In this document: one piece after another, positions 8,749 to 18,360 of the stretch
Numbering within the stretch: the first letter of the stretch is position 1
How the letters are laid out: each line of letters starts with the position of its first letter
Assembly (NCBI GenBank): GCA_003597935.1
Contig: QZJT01000079.1
Span: forward strand, 1 to 61,967
From: Phycisphaerales bacterium
GTDB taxonomy: Bacteria; Planctomycetota; Phycisphaerae; UBA1845
Reading direction: 5' to 3'
Length of the DNA: 61,967 nt
Made by a program: the position numbers and the translations under genes
The notes under the pieces: model-generated
What the model saw: only the letters and a program-made list of their open reading frames with translations
What the model was told of the DNA's origin: nothing
The model's database searches: none

Positions 8749-9348
8749 ATGCTGGAGGTTGCGACCACGCCGACCCCCGTTCACGAGAATCGCGGCGACG
8801 CGGAGGATGCGGCATCGCTGAACCCGTTCGCCCTGCTGGCCGCCTCGCTTCGACAGTTGGCGGAGGTCCTCGTCGCGGCCACCGACGAACAGTACGTGCG
8901 GCAGCCGGTCGGCGTCATCCCCGGCAGCCTGGGCGGGCACGTCCGACACTGCCTCGACCACTTTGCGGCGCTGTGCGCGGGCGCGACCAGCGGTTTGATC
9001 GACTACGACCGCCGCCAGCGCGGCACGGCCATCGAAACGAGCCGATCGGCCGCGCTTCACGCCATCCGCGGGTTGCAGGACCGCCTGGCGCCGCTGGACG
9101 CCTCCATGATGACGCGAGGCGTCCGGGTGGTGTCGATGCTGACGGTCGAGGGCACGTCGATCGAGGTGCCGTCCTCCCTCGGCCGCGAACTGGCGTTCGT
9201 CCTCAGCCATACGGTCCACCACAACGCCCTGGTCTCGGCGATGTGCTCGACGCTCGGCATTCCCGTGCCCGAACGGTTCGGATTCGCCCCTTCCACTATC
9301 GCGCACCTCGACCGGTCCGCATGTGTACCGTCACCGTCGTCCCGTTGA
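8749..9348 (+). CDS. DinB-like four-helix metal-binding protein
   Basis: A 199-residue protein with the spaced histidines of the DinB/YfiT fold: HVRHCLDHF at about 64-72 and HTVHHNALV at about 150-158. These normally bind a divalent metal in a four-helix bundle. Members include thiol transferases and many proteins of unknown role, so no reaction is assigned. The last 28 bp overlap the next gene. There is no strong ribosome site upstream of the ATG, but the N-terminal extension before the first helix is short and plausible. Confidence 0.75.
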   Translation: MLEVATTPTPVHENRGDAEDAASLNPFALLAASLRQLAEVLVAATDEQYVRQPVGVIPGSLGGHVRHCLDHFAALCAGATSGLIDYDRRQRGTAIETSRSAALHAIRGLQDRLAPLDASMMTRGVRVVSMLTVEGTSIEVPSSLGRELAFVLSHTVHHNALVSAMCSTLGIPVPERFGFAPSTIAHLDRSACVPSPSSR

Positions 9349-10115
9349 TTGGACCTGCGCCGCAGGGCGACCGTTTGCCCGCCGGGCCTGGCGGGGAGTC
9401 TCGTTGTGTGCGGCTGGCGTGCAACCGCGACGAGTCGCGCACCCGGCCGGCCGCACTTCCTCCCGTCATCCGCCGGTATGGGGCCAGACGGGCCATCATG
9501 CCGATCGATCCCGTGTCCGACGGGACCTGGATCGCGGTGAGCGATGCCGGGCTGGCCGCCACCCTGCTGAACGTGAACGTACCGAAGGGTCATTTTGATC
9601 CTGCCGGACGCGGCGTGCTCAGCCGCGGTACGCTCATCCCGCGCCTGATGCCGTGTGCGACGCTGTCCGATGCCGAGCGCGCCGGTACGGCCATCGACCC
9701 GCGGCAGTATCCACCGTTTCGACTGGTGCTGATCGATGACCGCGAGATCGCACACCTTTACAGCGATGGCACACGGCTGCGGCTTGAGCGCCAGCCGCTG
9801 GGAGACCGGCCGCACCTGTTCACCTCGTCGGGCCTCGGCGATGCGGTGGTTGAAGGTCCCCGGTGCGAACTGTTCGACCGGGTATTCACGCCCGGGGGGG
9901 ACGGGAGGTCGCAGCAGGACGCCTTCCATCGGCATTCCTGGCCCGATCGAAGGCACGTGAGCGTCTGCATGGAACGTCAGGAGGCGCGCACGGTGAGTCA
10001 CACGGTGATCGAGATCGAGCCGCAGCGCGTGACGCTCATCTATGTCCCGGACGCGCCCGATCGGGTGCCGCCACTTCCGCCCAACGCGCTCGTGCGCTCG
10101 GGGGCAGAGGGATGA
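9321..10115 (+). CDS. NRDE-family (TANGO2-like) protein
   Basis: A 264-residue protein starting MCTVTVVP, with the family signature ACNRDESRTRPAA near residue 36. Eukaryotic TANGO2 relatives are implicated in lipid and haem metabolism, but the bacterial role is unknown. The ATG at 9321 is chosen because the family begins with MC and the Cys is conserved. The reading frame extends upstream through the DinB-like gene, but that part is a shadow. It overlaps the DinB-like gene by 28 bp and the next gene by 4 bp (ATGA), so it belongs to a translationally coupled operon. A G7 tract lies at 9894-9900. Confidence 0.8.
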   Translation: MCTVTVVPLIGPAPQGDRLPAGPGGESRCVRLACNRDESRTRPAALPPVIRRYGARRAIMPIDPVSDGTWIAVSDAGLAATLLNVNVPKGHFDPAGRGVLSRGTLIPRLMPCATLSDAERAGTAIDPRQYPPFRLVLIDDREIAHLYSDGTRLRLERQPLGDRPHLFTSSGLGDAVVEGPRCELFDRVFTPGGDGRSQQDAFHRHSWPDRRHVSVCMERQEARTVSHTVIEIEPQRVTLIYVPDAPDRVPPLPPNALVRSGAEG

Positions 10116-11740
10116 TCCTGGCCGGACTCGATGCCTGGTGGCAGGTGATCGCCATCTGCGCCGCCACGTTCGTCTCGGAGGACGCCACCTGCATCGCGAC
10201 GGGGTTGTTGGTCCGGGCCGACCGGATTCACGCCGCCGTGGGCGTCGGCGCCTGCACCGCGGGCATCTTTCTGGGAGACCTGGCGCTGTGGTTGATCGGC
10301 CGCGTGTTCGGTCGGCGCGTGCTGCCCCACCGCTGGATCCGCAAGCGCCTGCCGGAGGCCCGCGTCGAGCGGCTCGGGCAGTGGTTCGACCGTCAGGGCT
10401 GGATGGCGGTGCTGGGGGCGCGGTTCCTGCCGGGCACGCGCTTTCCGGTATACGTCGCCGCCGGGATGGTCGGTCGCCGGGCGGGTCGCTTCGCCCTCTT
10501 TGCACTGCTGGCCGCCCTGCTGTGGACGCCGGCGCTGGTGCTGGCGGTCGCAGCCCTCGGTGAGGTCGTCGTCGACCCGATGGAAGGGTTCTTCGGCGCT
10601 GGCTGGCTGGCGTTTCTGGCCGCGGCCGGCGTGCTCTTGCTGGTTCTGCACACGGCGCTGCGCGTTGCGACGCCGGTCGGGCGGGCCCGGCTGTGGGCGA
10701 AGGTCTCGCGCACGTGGCGCTGGGAGTTCTGGCCCGCGTGGCTTTTCTACCTTCCCCTGGCGCCTTGGATCGGCTGGCTGGCCCTTCGCTACTGGGGTAT
10801 CACCACGCCCACGGCCGCCAACCCCGGCATCGAGCCGCACGGCGGCGTCGTCGGTGAGTCGAAGTCGAAGATCCTCTCAAAGCTGCCGCAGGACCGGGTC
10901 GTACCTTGGACGTTGATCGCCGCGGGTCCGTGTGAACATCGGATGGCGAGTCTGCGTTCCACGATGGCGGAACGGGGCTGGGAGTATCCTCTCGTTTTCA
11001 AGCCGGACGCCGGCCAACGCGGCGCGGGGCTGCGGCTGGTGCGCGACGTCGACGCGGCGGCGCAGTATTTCGACCGGCATCCGCAGGACGTTCTGGCCCA
11101 GGTCTATCATCCCGGCCCCCGTGAAGCTGGCGTTTTCTACACCCGGATGCCCGCAGCGCAGCGCGGACGCATCTTTTCGATCACCGACAAGCACTTTCCG
11201 ATCCTGGTAGGCGACGGCCGCTCGACCGTCGAGACGCTGATCTGGCTGCACCCGCGACTTCGGATGCAGGCAGAGACGTTCCTGGCGCGGATGGACGGCC
11301 AGGCGGAACGGGTCCCGTCCGCCGGAGAGCCAGTGCCGTTGGTGATCGCCGGCAACCACTGCCAGGGCACGATGTTCCGGGACGGCGCCCACCTGAAGAC
11401 CGCGGCCCTGGAGGAGTCCATCGACCGCATCGCCCGACGATTCGACGGGTTTTTCTTCGGACGATTCGACGTCCGCTACCGCGACGTGGACGAGTTCAAG
11501 GCGGGCCGCGGGTTTTCGATCATCGAGTTGAACGGCGTCACGTCGGAATCGACGAATCTCTATGATCCCGAGTGGTCGTTATGGCGCGCCTATGGTGTGC
11601 TCTTCCGCCAGTGGGAGATCCTGTTCCGCATAGGTCACGAGAACCGACGCCTCGGCCATCGTCCCTCCGCCCTCGCCCGAGTCGTCGCGGACGCCCGACG
11701 CTATTACCGCCAGCGCAGCGCCGACTTGACGGCGGATTGA
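10112..11740 (+). CDS. DedA/VTT membrane domain fused to an ATP-grasp ligase-like domain
   Basis: A 542-residue fusion. Residues 1-190 are a DedA/SNARE-associated (VTT) transporter domain with the family motif ARFLPGTRFPVYVAAGMVG at about 102-120. A further membrane segment (about 205-232) leads to a cytoplasmic half (about 250-520). That half has ATP-grasp features: FKPDAGQRGAG at 296-306, a GRFDVRY motif near 450 and IIELNGVTSES near 470, matching the metal- and ATP-binding E-x-N pattern. DedA proteins move or flip polyprenyl phosphates or phospholipids; ATP-grasp enzymes join a carboxylate to an amine or thiol. Together they suggest an aminoacyl-type modification at the membrane, which is inference. 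The ATG at 10112 overlaps the previous stop (ATGA). It is convergent with the acyltransferase gene. Confidence 0.8.
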   Translation: MILAGLDAWWQVIAICAATFVSEDATCIATGLLVRADRIHAAVGVGACTAGIFLGDLALWLIGRVFGRRVLPHRWIRKRLPEARVERLGQWFDRQGWMAVLGARFLPGTRFPVYVAAGMVGRRAGRFALFALLAALLWTPALVLAVAALGEVVVDPMEGFFGAGWLAFLAAAGVLLLVLHTALRVATPVGRARLWAKVSRTWRWEFWPAWLFYLPLAPWIGWLALRYWGITTPTAANPGIEPHGGVVGESKSKILSKLPQDRVVPWTLIAAGPCEHRMASLRSTMAERGWEYPLVFKPDAGQRGAGLRLVRDVDAAAQYFDRHPQDVLAQVYHPGPREAGVFYTRMPAAQRGRIFSITDKHFPILVGDGRSTVETLIWLHPRLRMQAETFLARMDGQAERVPSAGEPVPLVIAGNHCQGTMFRDGAHLKTAALEESIDRIARRFDGFFFGRFDVRYRDVDEFKAGRGFSIIELNGVTSESTNLYDPEWSLWRAYGVLFRQWEILFRIGHENRRLGHRPSALARVVADARRYYRQRSADLTAD

Positions 11741-11778
11741 ACGTGACGTCGCGAGTCCTTTGGAGCATCGAATCGTCT

Positions 11779-13659
11779 TCATATGGCTGAGCGCCGTGAA
11801 GGCTGTTCGCTATTCCCGTGAAACGCGTGAAACGCCGCCGCCCCCTCCTTCTCCATGTACCGGTTGAGGATGGCCCGATCGACGGCCAGCAGGTCCACGA
11901 AGACCAGTCCGTCCAGAACGTCGCCGAAGTCCGGGTCGACGTTGAAGCCGATGAGTCTGGCGTTCAGCTTCAGATACTGCCGCAACAGGACGGGGACGCT
12001 CCGGCGGTTCGATTCGATCTCGCCGACGAGTTCTTCCACGTCGGCGACGTCGCTGACCAGCGTCGCCAGCCGGCGCTCGTCCACGTCGCGCCACGGACGC
12101 GCCTTCGGCGGGTTCCGCGGCTCGAGCAAGGCGGCCATGCCTTGATCGAAGCGGTGGACCTTCAGAAACGACATCAGCAGTTGCTTGGTCATCGACTGGA
12201 ACTCGTCGCTGATACTCACCGCGCCGAAGAGACGCCGATAGCGCGGGTGGGCGACGACGTAGCGACCGATGCCCTTCCACAGGAGCAACAGGGGCGCGTA
12301 GTCGCGCTGATACTCCGGAATGACGAACGACCGGCCCAGTTCCAGCGCCGGGTTCAACTGACGCAGCAGGCGTCGCTGATACCGGAACAGCGTGTTGGTA
12401 TACAGGCCCTCCGCCCCGAAGCGATCCAGGAGCACGTCGGTCTGCCCCATGCGGTACGCGCCCACCAACTGCCGACGCTCGACGTGCCAGACGAACAGGT
12501 GCAGGTAGTGCTGATCGAAGCGGTCGAGATCGACCGGCCGCCCGGTGCCTTCGCCCACCCGCCGAAAGGTCAGCTCGCGCAGCCGGCCGATCTCCCGCAG
12601 CACGTTGGGAAGTTCCGACTCCGTGCCCCAGTACACACGCAGCGGTCCGCCGGCGGCCAGGCACCGCTCGCCCGGCAGGGCTTGAATCTCCGCGGCCAGC
12701 ACGGACGCGGGCGACTCGTCGATAATCGGCTGCGCCGCGGCCTTCCTGGCCGCGCCGCGACCGGAACGAGGTGCAGGTCGCGGCGGCCTGCCCACACGGC
12801 CCTTGAGAATGTAGGTGCGCAGACGCAGGTATTCGGTCAGCCGCGCGTCCTTGTCCCGGTGCGATTCGACTTCGGAGCCATCCGTGCAGCGTAAAGACCG
12901 TGCGAATGGAATGGGCGAGCCGATCTCGACGCGAACCGTGCGGCCGCGGCAGTGAAGGAACTCCCGCGGCAGCATCGCCGTCCGTAAACGGGGGTGGACC
13001 AGACCGGCAAGTTGAAAAAGGCGGCCGTTTCGGCCGTGGAAGTAGATCGGCACAACCGTCGCCCGTGTTCGTCGCACCAGGGCTGCGATCGAGCCATCCC
13101 AGGGGCCATCCGTCAACGCTCCGCGGCGAAGGGTGAAATGCGACACCTCACCCGCCGGGAAGACGCCCAGAGCGCCCCCGGCGGCCACCCAGCGCATGGC
13201 GGCCCTCAAGGCCCCGCGATTGCGGTCGGCGGCCGCCGGTCCACCGAACGGATCGACGAAGATACATGCCTCGTGCATCTCCGGCATACAGCCCAGCAGG
13301 TAATTGGCCATCAGACGGACGTCCGGGCGCACTCGCTGGAGCAGCGCCGCCAGGATGATCCCGTCCAGGCCGCCCAGCGGATGGTTCGCCACGGCGATCA
13401 GCGGACCGGCCGCCGGGATCCGACGCACGTCCTCGTCAAAGACTTCGATCTCCACGCTGAGGGCGCGAAGGGCCTGCTCGAAGAACGACGGGCGTTCGGC
13501 GGTCGGGCGCGACTGGCGATACACGGCGTTCAGGGCGGGCAGCGCCAGCCATCGCTCGCAGCAGCGCCGCAACGCATGGCGGATGCCGAGTGGGAGCGGA
13601 GCGAACGCCGCCGGCGGAAGCGTGAACGGAGCGGTGACTTGGACGTCGGCCGTCGTCAT
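11779..13659 (-). CDS. Bifunctional lysophospholipid acyltransferase / GNAT N-acyltransferase (OlsF-like)
   Basis: A 626-residue two-domain protein. The N-terminal part (about 30-300) is a PlsC-type acyltransferase with NHPLGGLDG as the His/Asp catalytic motif and FPAGEVSHF as the substrate-binding block. The C-terminal part (about 340-600) resembles the OlsB/hemolysin-type GNAT domain (YRMGQTDVLLDRFG, ELGRSFVIPEYQRD). This order matches the known OlsF architecture, in which one protein makes lyso-ornithine lipid and then acylates it. I infer an aminolipid synthase; another amine acceptor is possible. The ATG at 13659 has a weak ribosome site, and the frame stays open further upstream without family similarity. 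It faces the DedA/ATP-grasp gene tail to tail, 38 bp apart. Confidence 0.8.
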   Translation of the reverse strand: MTTADVQVTAPFTLPPAAFAPLPLGIRHALRRCCERWLALPALNAVYRQSRPTAERPSFFEQALRALSVEIEVFDEDVRRIPAAGPLIAVANHPLGGLDGIILAALLQRVRPDVRLMANYLLGCMPEMHEACIFVDPFGGPAAADRNRGALRAAMRWVAAGGALGVFPAGEVSHFTLRRGALTDGPWDGSIAALVRRTRATVVPIYFHGRNGRLFQLAGLVHPRLRTAMLPREFLHCRGRTVRVEIGSPIPFARSLRCTDGSEVESHRDKDARLTEYLRLRTYILKGRVGRPPRPAPRSGRGAARKAAAQPIIDESPASVLAAEIQALPGERCLAAGGPLRVYWGTESELPNVLREIGRLRELTFRRVGEGTGRPVDLDRFDQHYLHLFVWHVERRQLVGAYRMGQTDVLLDRFGAEGLYTNTLFRYQRRLLRQLNPALELGRSFVIPEYQRDYAPLLLLWKGIGRYVVAHPRYRRLFGAVSISDEFQSMTKQLLMSFLKVHRFDQGMAALLEPRNPPKARPWRDVDERRLATLVSDVADVEELVGEIESNRRSVPVLLRQYLKLNARLIGFNVDPDFGDVLDGLVFVDLLAVDRAILNRYMEKEGAAAFHAFHGNSEQPSRRSAI

Positions 13660-14307
13660 GGACAGGCTCGCACACGGACGCGACCCGCCTTGCGCGCTGA
13701 AGCTGAATTCCCGGCGGTGGCGGCGGGCGCCATGTTCTACGCCTCCACGTTGTCCCTTGGATGGCGCTCCGGATTGCAGCCAATCGCCCCCTTTCGGCGG
13801 GCCGGCTGCAACTGCGATGATTTGACCACGTCCGCCGTTACAAGTCGAGTCCCCCCCACGCCCGGCCACCGCCTCGCCGACGGTCGCGCTGACGCAGTCC
13901 GCGTGCTCCCGCAACCCCCCCCGCGCGCGGATCGCTGAACGATGGCGGTACTCGCTGACGGCCGATAACACGCCGTTCGTTCGCCGAGGTGGGATGGCGT
14001 CCCCCGGCCAGGGAGTCAACATTGCTGGCTGGAGGCAGCCGGCCCCACCACCACGGCGGTCAATCGACGCCTCCGGATCCTGTTTTCCTGCTTGAGGAGC
14101 GGCTTTTTCCCGGAACAAAAAGCACGTCATTTCCGGCATGATACATGCTCACTCTCCCCTTTGTCTGGATCGACAGCCGATGGCTGGGCATCCAGCGTCG
14201 AGGGAGGAGCCATCAATTCAAATCCGCGGACAGCGGTTCACCCCACCCTGCAGAATGCTCGTCGCGCGCGCGGTGTGGTTCTTTTTTTCAGAGGGAGGAG
14301 ATCGAAG
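13660..14307. other. Divergent intergenic region with long 5' leader
   Basis: About 650 bp between the leftward acyltransferase and the rightward secreted protein. No gene is supported. A T7 tract sits at 14282-14288, just before the strong ribosome site of the downstream gene, but no clear hairpin precedes it. An AT-rich patch around 14130-14150 could hold the promoter. I see no known riboswitch. Confidence 0.45.
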
Positions 14308-16134
14308 ATGAAGTGCAAGTGTTTCACATGGACGTCCGTGCTCGCCCTTGCGGCGTTGATCTGGAACGTGGACCGGGTGGCGGCGGCCCCACCGTTGCCG
14401 GGGGCCATCTTCACCACAACGGAAGACGGCGCCATCGTCAATGAAAACGTCCGCTACACCGCCAAGGAGGAGGTGTACCTGGACGGCGGTCCAGGCCCGA
14501 ACGCTCCTTCCGGGGCGGCCGGACTGCCCGAGGGAGACTACTATTTCCAGGTCACCGATCCCAGCGGCAAGGACCTGCTTTCGACCGATCATATTTCCTG
14601 CCGAAAGATCCACGTCAACGAGCATGGCGTGATCGACTTCGTGTACGCCGGCACCAGCTATGAAAAGGAGAAGGGCAAGTGGATCGCCGTCCCCTGTCAG
14701 CACGCACAGGGCGTCGACATCGACCACGCCGAACTGGGCGCCATCACCGTCCAACTCTTCCCCTATGACGACACGCCCAACAAGGGCGGCGTCTACAAGG
14801 TCTGGATTACGCCTGTTGACGACTACGTTGGCGAGTCTGAGGCGTGCAATGTGGGCGAGAATGGTCCGTGCAACGTGAACGGCGAGAACTGGCAGCCGGG
14901 CAACTTCCACGGCTTCATCCCCGCCAAGTCGAAGACCGACAACTACAAGGTCAAGAAGAACGGCGGCGGCGGCCCCGGTGGTCAGCCCAGCGAACTGACC
15001 GTCCGCAAGTTCCACGACCGGAACTTCAACTGCACCTGGGAAGAGGGCGAAGAGGAGATTGCGGGCTGGGCCGTGGACGTGACTGATCCGTTGGGCATCA
15101 CTAACACCGAATACACGCCGGGCCTGATCCTCACGGCCGAGCCGGGCGTCTACACCTTCCAGGAAGACACTCCGGCCGGCACGCTCCAGACGCACAGCAG
15201 CCTCGACGGCGTGAACGTAAGCTGCTACCCCGCGGCCGACCCGGTCGTGTTGGTCGACGTGGCGGACGCGTTCGGCGAGGTTCACCAGATCGTGTACGGC
15301 AACGTCGGCTTGGGCTCGATTGAAGTCTGCAAGGTTTATGACGCCAACGGAAACGGCGTGGCGGACGAAGGCGAGCCCGGCGTGCCGGGATGGCAGATGA
15401 TGATCAACGGCGACATCCAGGCGACCGGCCCGGATGGCTGCACTACCTTCGTTGACCTGCTGCCCGGGGTCTACACCGTCTCCGAGATCCTGCCCAACAC
15501 GGGCGGCTGGATAGCCACCGGCCCGACGTCGGTCGATGTCGAGATCGTGTCAACCGTGGTCGGCGCTACCGTGGTCGGCTCCGTCGAAAACGTCGTCTTC
15601 ACCAACGCCTGCACCAGCGATGCCGACTTCGGCACCAAGGGCTTCTGGCACAACAAGAACGGCCTCCAACTCGTCAGCCAGGCGGACATCGACGCAGTGA
15701 ACGCGTTGCCGCCCTACGGCAGCCCGTCTCAGTACTTTGACGACGGCGACGAGCCGTTCGACGGCCTGTTCGAGAATGGCGACCCGGTGGCCGCGGCCAA
15801 GGGCGACTGGGGCGAGGAGATTGCTCCGGCCGGAACCTATCAGGCGGAGGTCTCCTACTTCCTAGTCGATTCCAACGGCAACGGCGGCATCCGCGAGCAA
15901 CTCGCGCAGCAACTGCTGGCCTTCATCTTCAACGTCCAGGAGTACGGCGTGGGCGCCGTATGGGACGGCCAACAGTGGGTCGGTGCTTCGGACATCATCA
16001 CCGCCGCCACCGCCGCGTGGTCATCACCGACGACGGACGATGGCCAGGTCTGGTCACCCATCCTCGACGGCTACAACAACAGCGACGCACTCCCCATCAT
16101 TCATGCGTCGCCGTGCGAAGTCGTGTATCCGTAG
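14308..16134 (+). CDS. Large secreted protein with two prealbumin-like (SdrD/Cna-B type) domains
   Basis: A 608-residue exported protein. The signal peptide covers about 1-27. Residues 28-215 are of unknown fold. Two Cna-B/SpaA-like domains follow: 228-330 (KFHDRNFNCTWEEGEEEI) and 336-432 (VYDANGNGVADEGEPGVPG). The C-terminal part (about 440-600) starts GTKGFWHNKNG, a module I associate with surface proteins of planctomycetes and some archaea. Asp/Asn-rich loops suggest calcium binding. A GGGAGGAG ribosome site 7 bases before the ATG at 14308 fixes the start; the upstream open frame is spurious. No LPXTG or obvious anchor is seen. An intrinsic terminator follows. The likely role is structural or adhesive at the cell surface (inference). 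Confidence 0.82.
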   Translation: MKCKCFTWTSVLALAALIWNVDRVAAAPPLPGAIFTTTEDGAIVNENVRYTAKEEVYLDGGPGPNAPSGAAGLPEGDYYFQVTDPSGKDLLSTDHISCRKIHVNEHGVIDFVYAGTSYEKEKGKWIAVPCQHAQGVDIDHAELGAITVQLFPYDDTPNKGGVYKVWITPVDDYVGESEACNVGENGPCNVNGENWQPGNFHGFIPAKSKTDNYKVKKNGGGGPGGQPSELTVRKFHDRNFNCTWEEGEEEIAGWAVDVTDPLGITNTEYTPGLILTAEPGVYTFQEDTPAGTLQTHSSLDGVNVSCYPAADPVVLVDVADAFGEVHQIVYGNVGLGSIEVCKVYDANGNGVADEGEPGVPGWQMMINGDIQATGPDGCTTFVDLLPGVYTVSEILPNTGGWIATGPTSVDVEIVSTVVGATVVGSVENVVFTNACTSDADFGTKGFWHNKNGLQLVSQADIDAVNALPPYGSPSQYFDDGDEPFDGLFENGDPVAAAKGDWGEEIAPAGTYQAEVSYFLVDSNGNGGIREQLAQQLLAFIFNVQEYGVGAVWDGQQWVGASDIITAATAAWSSPTTDDGQVWSPILDGYNNSDALPIIHASPCEVVYP

Positions 16135-16155
16135 CGGACTGAGTTGACGCACACC

Positions 16156-16191
16156 GGGCCCCCGGCCTCCTCCGCCGGGGGCCCTTTTTTT
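16156..16191 (+). terminator. Intrinsic terminator of the secreted protein gene
   Basis: An 11-bp GC stem (16156-16166 with 16174-16184) with a 7-base loop is followed directly by seven T residues (16185-16191). It lies 20 bp after the stop at 16134 and is the best-formed rho-independent terminator in the window. Confidence 0.9.
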
Positions 16192-16268
16192 GCGCTGGTC
16201 CCCCGCCCGTCCGTGGAAGACGGCCGCGTGCAGGACGTCTGGAAACCCACGCCCATGCGTGAGCGCCA

Positions 16269-17408
16269 TCAGACGGTCTGGAACGGCTCGACGTCCGTCC
16301 TGCTCACCTCGACTTTGGCGTTCGGGAGCAGCTCAGACAGGCGCTTGGCCAGCGACGCCAGCACGGGCCGCTCGCTGGTCCAATGACCCAGCGCGATGGC
16401 CGAACTGCCGCCGCGGAGAAAGGAGAGGGCGTCGTGGTGGTGGATCTCGCCGGACACGATGACCGTGTGCTCATCCAGCTTGGCACTCAGCGGCAACGAC
16501 CCGGCCGAACCGACCACGATCACGGCTCGGTTCACATCGTGGTCCATCGCGCCGACGACCTGGACGTGCCTGGCGGCCAGCGATTTCTTCAACCGCTTAG
16601 CCAGGGCCGACAGCGTCGTGGGCTTGGCGAGCCGTCCCTGTCGCCCGATCCCGGCGTCCGGTGGAGGGCTGAGCGGGTAGATGTCGAACGCGGGTTCCTC
16701 GTAAGGGTGTGCCTTGCGCAGCGCCGCCACCACGCCTGGCAGGCGCGACGCGGAGACCACCATCTCGATGCGGACCTCCTCGACCTGCTCCAGGCGTCCG
16801 CGCCGCCCCACCGCCGGATGGGTGGCTTCGTTGCCCATGAACGTTCCCAACCCCATGAGCCGGTAGCTGCAGTGGGTGTAATTGCCGATGACGCCCGCGC
16901 CGGCCTGGAAAAGCGCTCCGCCGACCTCGTCGAGGTTGCGCTGCGGCACGAAGGTCACCAGCTTGAAGCGGCGGCGGTCGGATTCGACGTACTCGATCGG
17001 CTGCGGGTTCACCATGCCGCAGACGTCGGCCAGCACGTCGTTGGTGCCGCCCGCGGCCGCGTCCAGGGCGGTGTGTGGTGAGTAGACCGCGACGCCGGCG
17101 GTGATGCAACGGAATACAGCGCCCTCCGCGCCGGCAGCGTCCGGCCGCAGTCGGCTGATCGGCTTGAACCAGGGCGGGTGATAGGCCACCACCAGCGCGT
17201 ATCGACCCGAGATGGCCTCATCAGCCACTGCCGGCGTTAAGTCTATGCAGCACAGAACGCTACCGAGCGGGGCGGCCACGTCGCCCGCCAGCAGCCCGAC
17301 ATTGTCCCAAGACTGGGCTAGCCGCGCCGGCGCGAGCCGCTCCAGGGCGGCACATGCGTCGCCGACGCGGTGTGGAGGCTCTTTCGCAACCGTCTTTCGC
17401 CGTGCCAA
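16269..17408 (-). CDS. Nif3-like dinuclear metal-centre protein (YqfO type)
   Basis: A 379-residue protein of the Nif3/YqgF-unrelated DUF34 family. Key features are SWDNVGLLAGD near the N-terminus, the metal-ligand block VVAYHPPWF, YSPHTALDAAAGGTND, and the C-terminal GEIHHHDALSFL and ALGHWTSER. The central insertion (about 140-260, HPYEEPAFDIYPL) is the PII/CutA-like domain typical of the long YqfO subtype, whose usual length is about 370. The TTG at 17408 is preferred because GGGAGAG lies 6 bases upstream and the length fits; the frame stays open to 17690 without similarity. The molecular function of the family is unsettled (metal-dependent hydrolase proposed). Confidence 0.85.
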   Translation of the reverse strand: MARRKTVAKEPPHRVGDACAALERLAPARLAQSWDNVGLLAGDVAAPLGSVLCCIDLTPAVADEAISGRYALVVAYHPPWFKPISRLRPDAAGAEGAVFRCITAGVAVYSPHTALDAAAGGTNDVLADVCGMVNPQPIEYVESDRRRFKLVTFVPQRNLDEVGGALFQAGAGVIGNYTHCSYRLMGLGTFMGNEATHPAVGRRGRLEQVEEVRIEMVVSASRLPGVVAALRKAHPYEEPAFDIYPLSPPPDAGIGRQGRLAKPTTLSALAKRLKKSLAARHVQVVGAMDHDVNRAVIVVGSAGSLPLSAKLDEHTVIVSGEIHHHDALSFLRGGSSAIALGHWTSERPVLASLAKRLSELLPNAKVEVSRTDVEPFQTV

Positions 17409-17688
17409 GCTCGCTCTCCCGCCTGCGTGACGGCGGGTCACGGGGGACGGCACCGATAGCGCCCCCGGACCGCGCTGAGGGGGGGCATTATAGCGGCGGC
17501 TGGTCGCCCGCACAGCCTGACCTGGGGATAGAGTTCCACCTCGGTCGGCCGGGCAGCGGGGTTGACGCCGGCACGCCCGCCGGATACGCTGCCATTGGAA
17601 TGTGCCGTGTAGCTCGCGCGGGGCTGCGAATGGGCGCGGACAGCGGATGAGCGATGGGGGGATCGCTCCAGACCCGGGAGAGGCTCTC

Positions 17689-18054
17689 ATGATTCATCCG
17701 GCCATGGAATCGGTTGGACTTTCGGACCCCCTGATGGAAACGGAAGTGGACGACCGCCGTCTGTGCGAGCGGCGGGCCTGCGCCTTGGACGCGGTGCTGA
17801 TCGACGAGCAGGGACGGGCGATCGAGTCCTGCAAGGCCGTCAACATCGGCGAACGCGGCGCCCGGTTGAATGCCCCGGCCGGCGACGTGCGCGTCGGGCG
17901 GCGCTTCGAGGTGTTGTTCCACGTTCGGCCGCCCGGCCGTGAGTGGTCGGCCCTGCCCGTCGAGGGCTGTTGGGGGACGGTCGTCCGAACCGAGCCGCTC
18001 AAAGGAGGAAGCGTCGGCGTCGCGATCTATTTCGATCAGCCGCTCTTCCTGTGA
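17689..18054 (+). CDS. PilZ-domain protein
   Basis: A 121-residue protein. ERRAC near residue 26 and the later NIGERGARL block match the RxxxR...(D/N)xSxxG arrangement of c-di-GMP-binding PilZ domains, although the second motif is loosely conserved (NIGERG instead of DxSxxG). The ATG at 17689 has GGGAGAGG five bases upstream. Earlier in-frame starts at 17602 and 17647 lack this. Single-domain PilZ proteins usually act as c-di-GMP effectors for motility, polysaccharide export or surface behaviour; the partner here is unknown. Confidence 0.72.
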   Translation: MIHPAMESVGLSDPLMETEVDDRRLCERRACALDAVLIDEQGRAIESCKAVNIGERGARLNAPAGDVRVGRRFEVLFHVRPPGREWSALPVEGCWGTVVRTEPLKGGSVGVAIYFDQPLFL

Positions 18055-18360
18055 CAGCCGCAGGGAGACGGAGTGAGTCACGCGCAGCAGGGGACGGGCG
18101 GTTTTTTCCGCCGTGCGGCTTGAAAGCGATCCCTCCGCACGCTATAGGGGGCGAATCTGGTCCGGCGTCGTCCGCCGCGGCCCGTTTTCCACCGGAGTAT
18201 GGCACGCCACGCGGCGGTGGCCCGCCCGGCAGAATGAGGTTTTATCCATCTTTCGCCTGAACCGGATCGGTCTGGATCCGGCGCGAAAACTGGGGTATCG
18301 CGGCCGCGCCCCGGCCGACCGGGCAGCGCCGCCGGTGTTCCGTATTCCAGGAGCGTATCC

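Noticed and set aside
14282..14288. T7 tract as a terminator or attenuator before the secreted protein gene
   Set aside because: No convincing hairpin precedes it, and it lies directly next to the ribosome site.
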